A stretch of DNA of 64,000 nt from positions 992,001 through 1,056,000 of the forward strand of contig NZ_CP047118.1 of the NCBI RefSeq assembly GCF_030440555.1, given 5' to 3'. This document shows positions 1-8,659 of the stretch, piece by piece (the first letter of the stretch is position 1; every line of letters begins with the position of its first letter). This DNA is from Corynebacterium caspium DSM 44850 (lineage in GTDB: Bacteria; Actinomycetota; Actinomycetes; Mycobacteriales; Mycobacteriaceae). Made by a program: the position numbers and the translations under genes. Below the pieces are notes generated by a model, which worked only from the letters and a program-made list of their open reading frames with translations, had not been told where the DNA came from and did not search any database.

Positions 1-541
1 CGGCACCTGGGTTGTAAGCAGAGGTCATCGCCCTAATACCTCTGCAGTGGGATTTACTTTTTTTGAGATACTTCCTGGCGATAAACGGTTAACCTCAGGG
101 GCTACCGAGCATGTAACTGGGCATATTCAGGTTTCTGGCGATATTTTGCAAGAAGGCACCGTTACTGTAGATATGGATAAAATAGCTACGGATAATGAGC
201 GCAGAGATATCAATGTGCGTAATAAAGTTTTTGACACTGATACCTATCCGACGGCATATTTCGAGCTCACCAGCCCCGTTGCTTTAACAAATATCCCAGA
301 TAATGGTTATCCAGCTGAAGTGGAAATCGCCGGAGATCTAACGATAAAGGGCACTACTGTGCCAGTTAAAGCTATGTTCCAAGTGCTTAGAGATGCTGAG
401 TGGCTAATTTTTTCGGGCGATATTCCGATATCTCGAACCGCGTTTAAGGTAGAAACTCCTGATTTTATTGCAGCTTCCATAGCTGATGAAGGCGATGTCA
501 ATATTCGGCTATCCCTGCGGAAAAATGAGGAGAAAAACTAA
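1..541 (+). CDS. YceI-family protein (5' end outside the window)
   Basis: The reading frame is open from the window edge. It reads GTWVVSRGHRPNTSAVGFTF, the usual YceI opening, in which a G-T-W strand is followed by a conserved 'S-x-V-x-F' strand. A GTG at 47 would cut this strand off, so the gene almost certainly begins upstream. YceI proteins are small lipocalin-like beta barrels that bind isoprenoid-type lipids in the envelope or cytoplasm. The repeated 'TVDMDKIATDNERRD ... FDTDTYPTAYF' pattern and the final 'VNIRLSLR' strand are typical of the family. About 180 residues are visible. The stop overlaps the next start by one base (TAATG), so the two genes are probably translationally coupled. 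The family call is firm; the ligand is unknown. Confidence 0.88.
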   Translation, partial: GTWVVSRGHRPNTSAVGFTFFEILPGDKRLTSGATEHVTGHIQVSGDILQEGTVTVDMDKIATDNERRDINVRNKVFDTDTYPTAYFELTSPVALTNIPDNGYPAEVEIAGDLTIKGTTVPVKAMFQVLRDAEWLIFSGDIPISRTAFKVETPDFIAASIADEGDVNIRLSLRKNEEKN

Positions 542-726
542 TGCTAGCTGCCCGCTTTCTACCATTATTATGGCTGCGCCTAGTAGTAATCTTAGCTTTT
601 AGCCTCTGGTTGGCAAGTCAGGGGAAATGGTTATTTCTAGCTATCTGCATTGGGCTTGCTGCTATTTCGGTATGGCAGTTGGTTGGGGCTTACCGCCACC
701 GGGATTTGGACCTAAGTCACGAGTAG
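541..726 (+). CDS. Small two-helix membrane protein, unknown function
   Basis: This is a 61-residue protein with two hydrophobic segments (about residues 5-25 and 29-49) and a short charged tail ending HRDLDLSHE. A GAGGAG ribosome binding site at about 528-533 lies 7 bases before the ATG, and the start overlaps the upstream YceI stop (TAATG). Both points favour a real, coupled gene. Its last 65 bp run antisense over the 3' end of cydC. I do not recognise a family. The context suggests an envelope protein made together with the YceI protein; this is inference. Confidence 0.6.
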   Translation: MLAARFLPLLWLRLVVILAFSLWLASQGKWLFLAICIGLAAISVWQLVGAYRHRDLDLSHE

Positions 727-2332
727 CTGGAAGCTCGATTACTTTATCAACGCCCACCAAAGCTGCTGGCCGGTGGGCGATCATTATGACCGTAGTATCT
801 TCTAAACTGGTTAAAATTGCGGCCAGTTCCTTTTGTCGCAAAGCATCTTGATGGCTAGTGGCTTCATCTAAAACTAAGACCTGTGGCCTCCGAGCTAAAA
901 CTCGGGCCAAATTAACCCGTTGTTGTTCTCCTCCAGATAGGGCAGTGGCCTCTTGTTCTAAGGAAATATCGCGCGCCTGTGCCAGATCCAGATATTTGCG
1001 GGCAGCATCTGGGCTTAATTGCGGATTTCCAAGGCGCATATTTGTCAATACTGAGCCGCGTAAAATAAAAGCCTGCTGCTCAACTAATCCCACAGCACTG
1101 CGTAAATCTGAGATTTTTAAGTCTGCAATATTGACACCTCCAAGCTCAATACTGCCAGCGATTGGATCCACCAAACGCACCAACGCCTTTACTAAGGTAG
1201 ATTTTCCAGACCCCGAGGGCCCAACTATGCCTATTCGTGCTCCTGCTGGAATATGCAGGGAAAAATCCTGCAAAATATAGTGCGGCTTTAGGTTGCTACT
1301 CTGATTCGGCTTATTTTTTCCCCTTGGCTGCCGAGGTGCCTGTGGGTAGGCCAAACTTATATTTTTATAAGAAACTGCCAAGGCCTGCTTATTTGTTTTG
1401 GAAGGAGCAGGTAAAGGCTGTGGATTAGCAGGTTCCGGGATATCTACCGGGGCTGAAATGAGGGCAAAATATCTGGCACTAGCTTCCCAAGCCCGCGGGA
1501 GAGTGCGGGCAAAAGCTTCTACACCAGAGACAATAGGAGCTAGAGCCAAAACGCATAGAGAAAGAAATATCGACTGCGTAGTTAAGAAAATTCCTGCAGC
1601 TCCAACCCAAGGCCAGAAAGTGGAAATCGCATTACGAAGACCATTAAAAGCCCCGGTCGTCTTGATATCTGCTGCTAATTGGGATTCTAATTTCGCCAAT
1701 TTCGCCAAGCGAGCACTAGTTGCCCCAAAGGAAATTATTTCTAGAAATCCGTGGCTATCCTCGCTTAGGTGTTGCGATATTTGGCCACGAAGGCGAGCTT
1801 CAGCACCTGTTTTGCGCAAAAATGGCAACCCGAAAGCAATTCCTACACACAAAATTGCCAGCACCCATGCTGCCGGATTGGAACTAAAACTAAAGACCAG
1901 CAATAAAAAGGCTAAGGAAAACATAATGGCACTAATTAGTGGGGCAATGGTGTGGGCAAAGAATACTTCTACGGCATTAATATCGCGAGTCGCCACACTC
2001 ATAATCGAACCAGCTCCGTGTCCACCGCTTAAGTTGCCACTTCCACGGGCCACCAAGGAATCGTAGAGCTGTACTCGCATTTTTGCTAAGAGTCGAAATG
2101 CGGCAGCGTGTCCACTTACTTGTTCTGCCCAGCGCAAACTGGCTGCACATACTGCTAAAACGGCAACTGTTAGCCCAATTTTCCCATATGCAGCTGGCTC
2201 TGGACGAGTAATTTCCCACACCGGATATAGCAATACTGCCGCACCAGCTAATTGGCTAGCAATCCTGCAAAAGGTAGATAGTGCCAAAAATATCCAAACT
2301 GGTTGGGCTAAATGCAGTAGTTTTTTTAGCAT
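662..2332 (-). CDS. cydC: ABC exporter subunit CydC-like (thiol reductant exporter)
   Basis: This 556-residue fused ABC exporter half has an N-terminal six-helix membrane domain (about residues 1-310) and a C-terminal ATPase. All ATPase motifs are present: Walker A GPSGSGKST near residue 371, signature LSGGEQQR near 463, Walker B VLVLDEATSHQD and H-loop IAHRP. CydDC is known to export glutathione/cysteine or bind haem and is needed to assemble cytochrome bd oxidase. It overlaps cydD by one base, and its 3' end overlaps the convergent small membrane gene by 65 bp. cydAB is not within the window, so the assignment rests on the paired architecture and on similarity by eye. A generic lipid or peptide exporter is the alternative. 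Confidence 0.75.
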   Translation of the reverse strand: MLKKLLHLAQPVWIFLALSTFCRIASQLAGAAVLLYPVWEITRPEPAAYGKIGLTVAVLAVCAASLRWAEQVSGHAAAFRLLAKMRVQLYDSLVARGSGNLSGGHGAGSIMSVATRDINAVEVFFAHTIAPLISAIMFSLAFLLLVFSFSSNPAAWVLAILCVGIAFGLPFLRKTGAEARLRGQISQHLSEDSHGFLEIISFGATSARLAKLAKLESQLAADIKTTGAFNGLRNAISTFWPWVGAAGIFLTTQSIFLSLCVLALAPIVSGVEAFARTLPRAWEASARYFALISAPVDIPEPANPQPLPAPSKTNKQALAVSYKNISLAYPQAPRQPRGKNKPNQSSNLKPHYILQDFSLHIPAGARIGIVGPSGSGKSTLVKALVRLVDPIAGSIELGGVNIADLKISDLRSAVGLVEQQAFILRGSVLTNMRLGNPQLSPDAARKYLDLAQARDISLEQEATALSGGEQQRVNLARVLARRPQVLVLDEATSHQDALRQKELAAILTSLEDTTVIMIAHRPAALVGVDKVIELPATRDLGPNPGGGKPQPTAIPK

Positions 2333-3987
2333 TATTTTTGGGTTTCCTCAGTTTTTTCAAGTATTTCGGCCTGTGCGGCGGCATTTTGAAAGCTTGCAGC
2401 CTCTACTAATTCCCCATTTTTAAGGGCTATAATTTGCTGAGATTCATTGGCCTCAGTAATCCGGTGAGTGATCTCAATTAGGGTAATACCGAGGGCTTTA
2501 GCAGTATTTCGGACCTCCGCGGCGGTTTGAATATCTAGCTGCGCTACGGGTTCATCTAAGACGAAAATTTTGGCGCCTTTCGCATGGGCCCGCGCTAGCG
2601 CTACTCGAGCTGCCTGTCCACCAGATAGGCCGCGACGATTTGTCTCGCCAATTAAAGTTGCTGGATCTAAATCTAGGGCGGCCGCGGTCAGCGAGTCCTG
2701 GATTTCCGCAATATCTAAACCTTTACCGGCTAGATCAATATTTTCAGCTAAGCTGCCCGAAAATAAGGTAGCCTGTTGCGGCATATAGCTAACCAATTGG
2801 CGCAATTGCTGTGCCGTTACCGGCTGGGCATCTACCATGATGGTGCCTTGGTAGGGAAGTAGCCCCGCTAAAGCTAGCCCCAAGCTGGATTTTCCGACCC
2901 CAGATGGTCCAATAATGGCAGTGTGGTAACCGGCAGGAATTTCTAAATTTAGATTTTTGATAACTTCTTTTAGCTTCCCATCAGATTTTCTACTAACCCC
3001 CAAATTCTGCACCCTAATACTTGGAGCTTGCGTCTTTATCTCTGCAGCGGCTGGCATAGTAATGGCTTGCGAGGCTGGTAGCTGGGATTTAAGGCGGTTT
3101 AAAGCTGCCTTTCCAGACATTCCGGTATAAAAAGTTCGACCCATGGCATTAACGGGATCAATTAGTAGCCGGGCTAGCAAGATTAAGGCCACCGCTGTAG
3201 GGGCATCGTAGCGTCCCGCAGCTAGTCCGCTTACTGATACTGCAGCAGTGGAGGCCATAACTAAGAGCCCAAAACTGCCGTCAGTTACTAAGATCATGGC
3301 CTGATTTTTATAGAGCAATCCCATTACTTGCCGACGAATATTTTCTGCTAAAGAAGAAATAATTTGTCGACGTTGGGTCGCTGCATTTAGTACCAATATG
3401 CTTTGTAAGTGCCGCACGCTACTTAGAAAGCTTCCAGCTAACTGGCCAGAAGCACGGCCATATCCGGCTCCAGCGCCACGTAAGGTCTTAATGGCCCAGA
3501 AGATAATAAGAGGTACTACTAAGGAACCCAGGCTCATAATTAGTGCAGCTAGCCACGATATTTTTAGGCCTACCAATAAGATAATTGCCACTGGAGCAAC
3601 CATGGCCGCGCGTAATGGGCCCAAAAACTCCGTTTCATAGCTAGCAGCTTTTTCTACTGATTCAGTTGCAGTTAAATACTTATCACTAGCTGCTAAAGCA
3701 GTGTCAATATCAGGTGCTGCAAAACGGGATTGTGCCAGGCGTGCTCGCCAATATTTTTCCCGTCGAGCCCTTAAATATGGCGGCAATAGGTATTCCAGCA
3801 AGGCTAAGATTGCAGCGGCTAAGGCCAAAGATATTAGCGGAAGAAGCCCGGTGGTAGCGGGGCTTCGAATTAAATCTGCGAAACTCAAAATTATGAGCCC
3901 GGTAATAAAAACTCGCGCCACAATCAAAGCGCTGAGCAGACGACTAGTTAGCGGCATTGCAGTCACGTTATCAACCGTAGCTATCAA
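2332..3987 (-). CDS. cydD: ABC exporter subunit CydD-like (thiol reductant exporter)
   Basis: This 551-residue ABC exporter half pairs with the downstream cydC. Membrane helices cover about residues 15-290. The ATPase has Walker A GPSGVGKSS near residue 359, Q-loop YMPQQATLFSG, signature LSGGQAARVALARA near 454, Walker B FVLDEPVAQLD and H-loop ITHR. The reading frame opens at a TTG (3987). An in-frame ATG at 3957 (MPLTSRLL) is an equally plausible start, since neither has a clear Shine-Dalgarno. It is divergent from the phosphoribosyltransferase gene across about 300 bp. The pair is read as CydDC by architecture; the transported substrate is not shown by sequence. Confidence 0.75.
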   Translation of the reverse strand: MIATVDNVTAMPLTSRLLSALIVARVFITGLIILSFADLIRSPATTGLLPLISLALAAAILALLEYLLPPYLRARREKYWRARLAQSRFAAPDIDTALAASDKYLTATESVEKAASYETEFLGPLRAAMVAPVAIILLVGLKISWLAALIMSLGSLVVPLIIFWAIKTLRGAGAGYGRASGQLAGSFLSSVRHLQSILVLNAATQRRQIISSLAENIRRQVMGLLYKNQAMILVTDGSFGLLVMASTAAVSVSGLAAGRYDAPTAVALILLARLLIDPVNAMGRTFYTGMSGKAALNRLKSQLPASQAITMPAAAEIKTQAPSIRVQNLGVSRKSDGKLKEVIKNLNLEIPAGYHTAIIGPSGVGKSSLGLALAGLLPYQGTIMVDAQPVTAQQLRQLVSYMPQQATLFSGSLAENIDLAGKGLDIAEIQDSLTAAALDLDPATLIGETNRRGLSGGQAARVALARAHAKGAKIFVLDEPVAQLDIQTAAEVRNTAKALGITLIEITHRITEANESQQIIALKNGELVEAASFQNAAAQAEILEKTEETQK

Positions 3988-4131
3988 TCCTAAATGGTGC
4001 CAAGAACTAGTTGAAAGCAGCCCAACATCTATGAGTCATTTTTAGATACCGCTAAGACCCATAAGCCACATTGCAGCTATAAAGTAACGTGACTTTACCT
4101 AGGCAAAAACAGGCCCTTTCCTAAGTGTCCG

Positions 4132-4145
4132 ATAATGTACATTAT
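4132..4145. promoter_or_regulatory. 14-bp perfect palindrome in the cydD / phosphoribosyltransferase divergent gap
   Basis: ATAATGTACATTAT is a perfect dyad in the roughly 300-bp gap between the divergent cydD and the phosphoribosyltransferase gene. A TATAAC (4160-4165) just to its right could be a -10 for the rightward gene, which would place the dyad near its -35 region. The rest of the gap (3988-4296) shows no open reading frame and no terminator. A dyad of this size and place suits a dimeric repressor; which one cannot be told. Confidence 0.4.
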
Positions 4146-4296
4146 GTCAACTAGAGTTTTATAACACTTTCCCGACGACACCACAGCTGCAGCTACATAT
4201 TTTCTTTAGCCAGCACATACCCCCTTCTAGCTGCTGGACTGTCATATGGATACCCCCAAACCAACATTATGTTCGCTACTCGGCTATTTTTATCTT

Positions 4297-4818
4297 ATGG
4301 ATATGCAGGCACCTAAAGATGCAGTAAACCCGATCGTCGATGGTCGCGAAAATTTAACTTATGAACTTTTCGGCACAGCTATGCGTGAACTAGCTCAGAC
4401 CATCGCTGATGACTACCGTCCCGATCTAATTCTTTCAATCGCTCGCGGCGGCCTTTTAATTGGTGGCGCTTTGGGCTACGCCCTAGATGTGAAAAATGTT
4501 TCAGTAATTAATGTTGAGTTTTATACCGGCATTAATGAGCGTCTTGAACAACCTGTAATGCTACCTCCCACTCCGAAGGCAATTGACCTTTCAGGCATGA
4601 AAGTACTAATTGCAGACGACGTAGCAGATACCGGCGAAACACTGCGCTTGGTGCAAGAATACTGCAAAGAGACCGTAGCTGAATCTCGCACTGCGGTTAT
4701 TTATAAAAAGCCTCATTCCGTAATTGAACCTGATTATGTGTGGAAGAAAACCGATCAGTGGATCAATTTCCCCTGGTCTGTTTTGCCACCTGTTAGCTCA
4801 AATATTGAAAAGCCTTAA
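4297..4818 (+). CDS. Purine-type phosphoribosyltransferase
   Basis: Phosphoribosyltransferase of the hypoxanthine/guanine/xanthine group, which converts a free purine base and PRPP to the nucleotide in salvage. Visible motifs are the SIARGGL pyrophosphate loop and the PRPP-binding loop VLIADDVADTGET. The C-terminal KTDQWINFPW stretch is typical of the actinobacterial family members (about 160 residues). The frame is open from an ATG at 4246, but the conserved part starts after the ATGs at 4297 and 4303. None has a clear ribosome binding site; 4297 is chosen to match family length (173 aa). Base specificity is not decided by sequence alone. A terminator follows. Confidence 0.8.
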   Translation: MDMQAPKDAVNPIVDGRENLTYELFGTAMRELAQTIADDYRPDLILSIARGGLLIGGALGYALDVKNVSVINVEFYTGINERLEQPVMLPPTPKAIDLSGMKVLIADDVADTGETLRLVQEYCKETVAESRTAVIYKKPHSVIEPDYVWKKTDQWINFPWSVLPPVSSNIEKP

Positions 4819-4839
4819 ATAAATTAGTTAGCTAGCCCT

Positions 4840-4872
4840 CCCCTGGTACCCCAAAAGTGGCCTTACCAGGGG
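4840..4872. terminator. Terminator between the convergent phosphoribosyltransferase and methyltransferase genes
   Basis: A 9-bp stem (CCCCTGGTA 4840-4848 with TACCAGGGG 4864-4872) has a 15-base loop. It lies between two convergent stop codons and is followed by the T-rich ttatctatt on the plus strand. It probably serves the rightward gene and may act both ways. Confidence 0.6.
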
Positions 4873-4879
4873 TTATCTA

Positions 4880-6229
4880 TTATCTGCCAGGATAGGGCTG
4901 CTTGATCCGCGGCCGCAAAGAATATTGCACACAATCAATCATCTGCAATTTCAATAACGCGCGACGCAAGGCATTTTGGAATATCCATAACCGCCGAAAT
5001 ATAGCGTCAAAACCAGCCGCAGCAGCTTCAGAGCGCTGTGAACGAAATATTTGATCTGATAATTCCAAGGAGGCAGCATAATGTTGCCCCAAATAGGCTA
5101 CAGAATTAAGCCGTAACCTAGTATTGCGATCAATCTCTTTGCGCAACTCTTCCAAATTCGGATAGTCCAAAGCGGGCCAAATATAAGCCCGCAAAGCATC
5201 GAGGGCATTATTTGCCGGGCGAGTTATCTCCGCAGTAGAAATAACACCTTGGATGGCAGCTACCCCGGTGGGACTTAAGACATGATCTACTAAAGCAAAA
5301 TAGCGCTTTCGATCCTGTGCGGTAAGCAATTCTAAGCGCTCTACATTAATAACTGCGTCATATCTGCCCCTAATACGAGCTGGTATAGGACTATTCTGCG
5401 CCGCATTTGGGCTTTCTAATAAATTGATATCTACAAATTGCGAAACCCCGCTCAAAATAAAATTCTCTTCAATTTCAGCAGCATGCGCAGCATCGGTGGT
5501 AATAACATCTACAGCGGCACCCCTAAGAGCTGCAGCTTGCCCAATAGCGGCACCGGCACACGGGATTTCTAAAATATGAGCCGAAGAATTTACTTGAGCT
5601 AAATCTAAAAGCACTGTGCACGCCCGTTCTTGAGCATCTTTTAGATCGGCTCTTTCCACAACTGCCTGTGGCCCAGTCCAGCGAGTGACATCTACAAAAT
5701 ATTGGCTAGAACGAGATTTTTTAGAATTATTTGGGACATAACTCTTAAAGGATTCTTGGACTGTCGTCGGAATTCCGGAAGAAAATAACCCGAGACCTGC
5801 ACTTATACCATCACCTGAGCTAAGAGCTACTAATCCCGGAGGTAATTCGCCAGTGGTATCAGCACTATCAGTAGTAGGACGTACCCTGGCTGTGGGTAGT
5901 GTGGGCGGATTAAAACCCACCTTAATAAGTTTTTCTAATACCTCAGATAGGTTGTGTGCGCTCCATTCGCCGGCCATATAACCTTCGGTAAAACCGAGCC
6001 ATCCCGAAGCCGCGATCCGATAAAAAACAGCCTCATGCTGAACGCGTACATCAGGTTCTTTAGCGGCTGTACCAAAAAGATCTATGCCGGCTTTATGACA
6101 GGCGCGCGCAAAATAGGCTTCGGCTAAACGTGCACGTTGTTTGGCTAAAAGGCCTTGCGGAACCCGGGCTACCCCAGGCCATTCATGAGGATCTACAGAC
6201 TCAAGATGGGAGCTTAAAGAGGCATTCAT
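4880..6229 (-). CDS. ufaA: Cyclopropane-fatty-acyl-phospholipid synthase-like methyltransferase, degenerate SAM site
   Basis: About 449 residues. The N-terminal WLGFTEGYMAGEWSAHNLSEVL block and the C-terminal 'LGQHYAASLEL ... GFDAIFRRLWIFQNAL' block are recognisable parts of the cyclopropane synthase / mycolic methyltransferase family, which methylates or cyclopropanates membrane lipid acyl chains with SAM. The SAM motif is abnormal: where the family has a V-L-E-I-G-x-G-x-G type loop, this protein reads ILEIPCAGAAIG, and the rest of the SAM fold is weakly conserved. The ATG at 6229 is preferred because AGTGAGGAA lies about 10 bases before it; the upstream GTG at 6247 sits inside that ribosome binding site. 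It is divergent from ndh, as I recall ufaA to be in C. glutamicum. The family call is good; catalytic activity is doubtful. Confidence 0.7.
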   Translation of the reverse strand: MNASLSSHLESVDPHEWPGVARVPQGLLAKQRARLAEAYFARACHKAGIDLFGTAAKEPDVRVQHEAVFYRIAASGWLGFTEGYMAGEWSAHNLSEVLEKLIKVGFNPPTLPTARVRPTTDSADTTGELPPGLVALSSGDGISAGLGLFSSGIPTTVQESFKSYVPNNSKKSRSSQYFVDVTRWTGPQAVVERADLKDAQERACTVLLDLAQVNSSAHILEIPCAGAAIGQAAALRGAAVDVITTDAAHAAEIEENFILSGVSQFVDINLLESPNAAQNSPIPARIRGRYDAVINVERLELLTAQDRKRYFALVDHVLSPTGVAAIQGVISTAEITRPANNALDALRAYIWPALDYPNLEELRKEIDRNTRLRLNSVAYLGQHYAASLELSDQIFRSQRSEAAAAGFDAIFRRLWIFQNALRRALLKLQMIDCVQYSLRPRIKQPYPGR

Positions 6230-6508
6230 CGTTGAAAGATTCCTCACTTTTTATAAAAACTTGATAAATAATTCGGTACAAGCAACTTAGGTTAAACTGG
6301 AAATATTGGCGCGCTGCTGCTGTAAATGCGCTCTTCACAGGCTACCTACTTAAGTGGCAAGTCTGGATTAGGCGCGGCTATAAGGCATATAAGACAGAAA
6401 AATCCTTGTATAGTCAGCAACACACCAAAACGCCGTACAGCCGTTCTTGATATTAAGATTGCGGTTCACGACAAATTAATAGCTATTACTTTGAGGAGTA
6501 AAGTCTTT

Positions 6509-7921
6509 ATGTCCGATCAGCCGTATCGTCCTACTGGCGGCCGCCACCATGTTGTTGTAATTGGCTCTGGTTTCGGTGGGCTTAATGCCGTCTCCAAGCT
6601 GCGTAATGAAGACGTAGATGTCACGCTGATTGACCGCACTAACCATCACCTATTTCAACCACTGCTCTATCAGGTAGCAGCAGGTCTACTGGCTCCAGGG
6701 GAAATCGCTCCGGCTACTCGGCAGATTTTGCGCAATCAAGATAATGCCGCGGTCGTGCAAGGTGAAGTAACCAATATCGATGCGGAAGCCCAAACTGTGT
6801 CGGTCAAGCATGGCACTAGCCGCCGGGTTTTTGAATATGATTCCCTAATTGTTTCAGCAGGCGCAGGCCAGTCATATTTTGGCAATGACCACTTCGCCCA
6901 GTATGCCCCCGGCATGAAATCTATCGATGATGCCCTGGAAATCCGCGCTCGTATCTATGATGCTTTTGAAAGAGCCGAACTCACAGACGATCCCGCTGAA
7001 CGGGAACGCATCTTGACCTTCGTCATCGTTGGCGCTGGCCCTACTGGTGTTGAATTAGCAGGTCAGCTTGCCGAAATGGCGCACCGCACCCTTAAGGGCG
7101 CCTACCGTCACTTCTCCCCTAGCTCTGCAAAAATCATCTTATTAGATGGAGCTCCCCAGGTATTGCCACCTTTTGGTAAGCGTTTGGGCCGTAAAGCTCA
7201 GCGGCAATTGGAAAAACTTGGAGTTACCGTGGGGCTAAATGCGCTAGTAACTGGGGTTGATGAGAACACTGTTACTTATAAGACCGGCGATCAAGTCCAC
7301 ACCATTGAGTCTAATTTTAAGATTTGGTCAGCTGGTGTCGCTGCTTCCCCCTTGGGTAAGCATATTGCAGAACAGGTTGGTGCTGAAGTAGATCGTGCCG
7401 GCCGAGTTTTGGTAAATCCAGACCTCACGGCAGGTTCGAAGAGCAATATTTTCATCATCGGTGACATGATGAATCTTAATAATCTTCCTGGCGTCGCTCA
7501 GGTAGCTATACAAGGTGGCCAGTATGTCGCCAATATCATTGCCGATGAAGTAGCTGCAGAAGACCAGGCAGATCCGACACAGCGCCCCCCATTTGAGTAC
7601 CTGGATAAGGGCTCAATGGCTACGGTTTCGCGATTCTCCGCGGTAGTTAAAATCGGCAAAGTCGAAGTTACCGGTTTCCTCGGTTGGATACTATGGCTAA
7701 TAGTTCACGTTATGTACCTTATTGGATTCCGTAACCGGTGGACTGCCATGTGGTCCTGGGGTCTTAACGCCCTGCAATCACAACGTTGGAACCTAGATAC
7801 CAGTGCTCGGCAAAAGAATTCTCGCACTGCCTTGAAGAAACTTGAAGAACTAGCGGCTGCGGTTGGGGAAGAAATTCCGGCCGAAGTATTAGAAAGTCGA
7901 CGCTTCCCAGAAGCAAAATAG
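6509..7921 (+). CDS. ndh: Type II NADH dehydrogenase (NDH-2)
   Basis: Single-subunit, non-proton-pumping NADH:menaquinone oxidoreductase that feeds electrons into the respiratory chain at the inner membrane face. It has 470 residues. The FAD-binding VVIGSGFGG is near residue 15, the NADH-binding VIVGAGPTGVELAG near 170 and the second FAD motif FIIGDM near 314. A C-terminal membrane-anchoring segment, GFLGWILWLIVHVMYLIG, is near 388. The frame is open upstream to 6326, but the ATG at 6509 has a GAGGAG site 10 bases before it and gives the family N-terminus. A strong hairpin terminator follows the gene. The upstream gap of about 280 bp to the divergent ufaA-like gene must hold both promoters; I could not fix a -10/-35 pair. 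Confidence 0.95.
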   Translation: MSDQPYRPTGGRHHVVVIGSGFGGLNAVSKLRNEDVDVTLIDRTNHHLFQPLLYQVAAGLLAPGEIAPATRQILRNQDNAAVVQGEVTNIDAEAQTVSVKHGTSRRVFEYDSLIVSAGAGQSYFGNDHFAQYAPGMKSIDDALEIRARIYDAFERAELTDDPAERERILTFVIVGAGPTGVELAGQLAEMAHRTLKGAYRHFSPSSAKIILLDGAPQVLPPFGKRLGRKAQRQLEKLGVTVGLNALVTGVDENTVTYKTGDQVHTIESNFKIWSAGVAASPLGKHIAEQVGAEVDRAGRVLVNPDLTAGSKSNIFIIGDMMNLNNLPGVAQVAIQGGQYVANIIADEVAAEDQADPTQRPPFEYLDKGSMATVSRFSAVVKIGKVEVTGFLGWILWLIVHVMYLIGFRNRWTAMWSWGLNALQSQRWNLDTSARQKNSRTALKKLEELAAAVGEEIPAEVLESRRFPEAK

Positions 7922-7991
7922 TTACTCAAAAGCTTTCCTGCTAAAACTGCAGCTCATTTAGCAGCGGTTTTAGCAGCCGGCAAAGCCAAAG

Positions 7992-8035
7992 AAAAGCCTG
8001 GTACAGGTGCTGTCTAGCACTCGTACCAGGCTTTT
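7992..8035. terminator. Bidirectional terminator after ndh
   Basis: A 13-bp perfect stem (AAAAGCCTGGTAC 7992-8004 with GTACCAGGCTTTT 8023-8035) has a further short GTGC/GCAC helix in its loop. A-rich and T-rich flanks on the two sides let it serve both ndh and the convergent methyltransferase. Confidence 0.85.
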
Positions 8036-8061
8036 TAAGCTAATAACGAAATTTTAAAGCT

Positions 8062-8649
8062 TTAAACCCGGAATACTGCTACCAAAAAAGTGGATTCGGG
8101 GCCAAATGGTTCTAAATCCCATGATTGCAGCAATAATTCTTTTTTTAGGCCCGCAGCTGCAGCCATTTCCAGGAAGCTATCGAAACTCCAGGCTCGCCCA
8201 GGTCCGGAACCATAACCAATAACGACCCGTCCTCCAGGGCGCGTAGCTCGAGCCAGGTTTGCGAGACAAAAAGCACGATCTTCAGGGGCAATAAATCCCA
8301 TCACATTTCCAGCAGAAATTATGAGGTCAAAATCGCCTTCAGAAAGTTCTTCATTTCCTAAATCATTAACAATCCATTTTGCTTCCGGATAATCCTGCGC
8401 AGCATAACCAATTAGCACCGGATCAACATCGCTTCCGACGACCTCATGTCCGCATTTAGCCAAATAGCCGCCAATACGTCCGGTTCCACAACCTGCATCT
8501 AGGATGCGACTGCCTCGCTCAACCATGGCATCAGCTAGGCGAGCTTCTCCATAAATATCTTTGCCAGAAGCCGCGATTGCGCGCCAACGTTGCGCATAGT
8601 TTTCAGAGTGTGCAGGATTAGCTTGAGTAATTTCTTTCCAGATTGCCAT
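8062..8649 (-). CDS. Class I SAM-dependent methyltransferase
   Basis: Small soluble methyltransferase (195 aa). Motif I is ILDAGCGTGRIGGYL near residue 48, and the acidic residue after strand 2 is in VVGSDVDP. A later DLIISAGNVMGF and the GGRVVIGYGSG loop complete the Rossmann-like fold. The substrate cannot be inferred. The ATG at 8649 has GTAGG 9 bases upstream; a TTG at 8655 is the other candidate. It begins about 10 bases after the stop of the thioesterase gene, so the two are almost certainly one transcript. Confidence 0.8.
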   Translation of the reverse strand: MAIWKEITQANPAHSENYAQRWRAIAASGKDIYGEARLADAMVERGSRILDAGCGTGRIGGYLAKCGHEVVGSDVDPVLIGYAAQDYPEAKWIVNDLGNEELSEGDFDLIISAGNVMGFIAPEDRAFCLANLARATRPGGRVVIGYGSGPGRAWSFDSFLEMAAAAGLKKELLLQSWDLEPFGPESTFLVAVFRV

Positions 8650-8659
8650 AAGCAAGAGC

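Noticed and set aside
1398..2066. A 222-codon frame antisense to cydC
   Set aside because: cydC has all ABC motifs on the opposite strand; this frame is lysine/alanine-rich shadow sequence without a ribosome binding site.
6326..6508. Extended N-terminus of ndh
   Set aside because: A strong ribosome binding site precedes the ATG at 6509, and the extra 61 residues do not resemble NDH-2.
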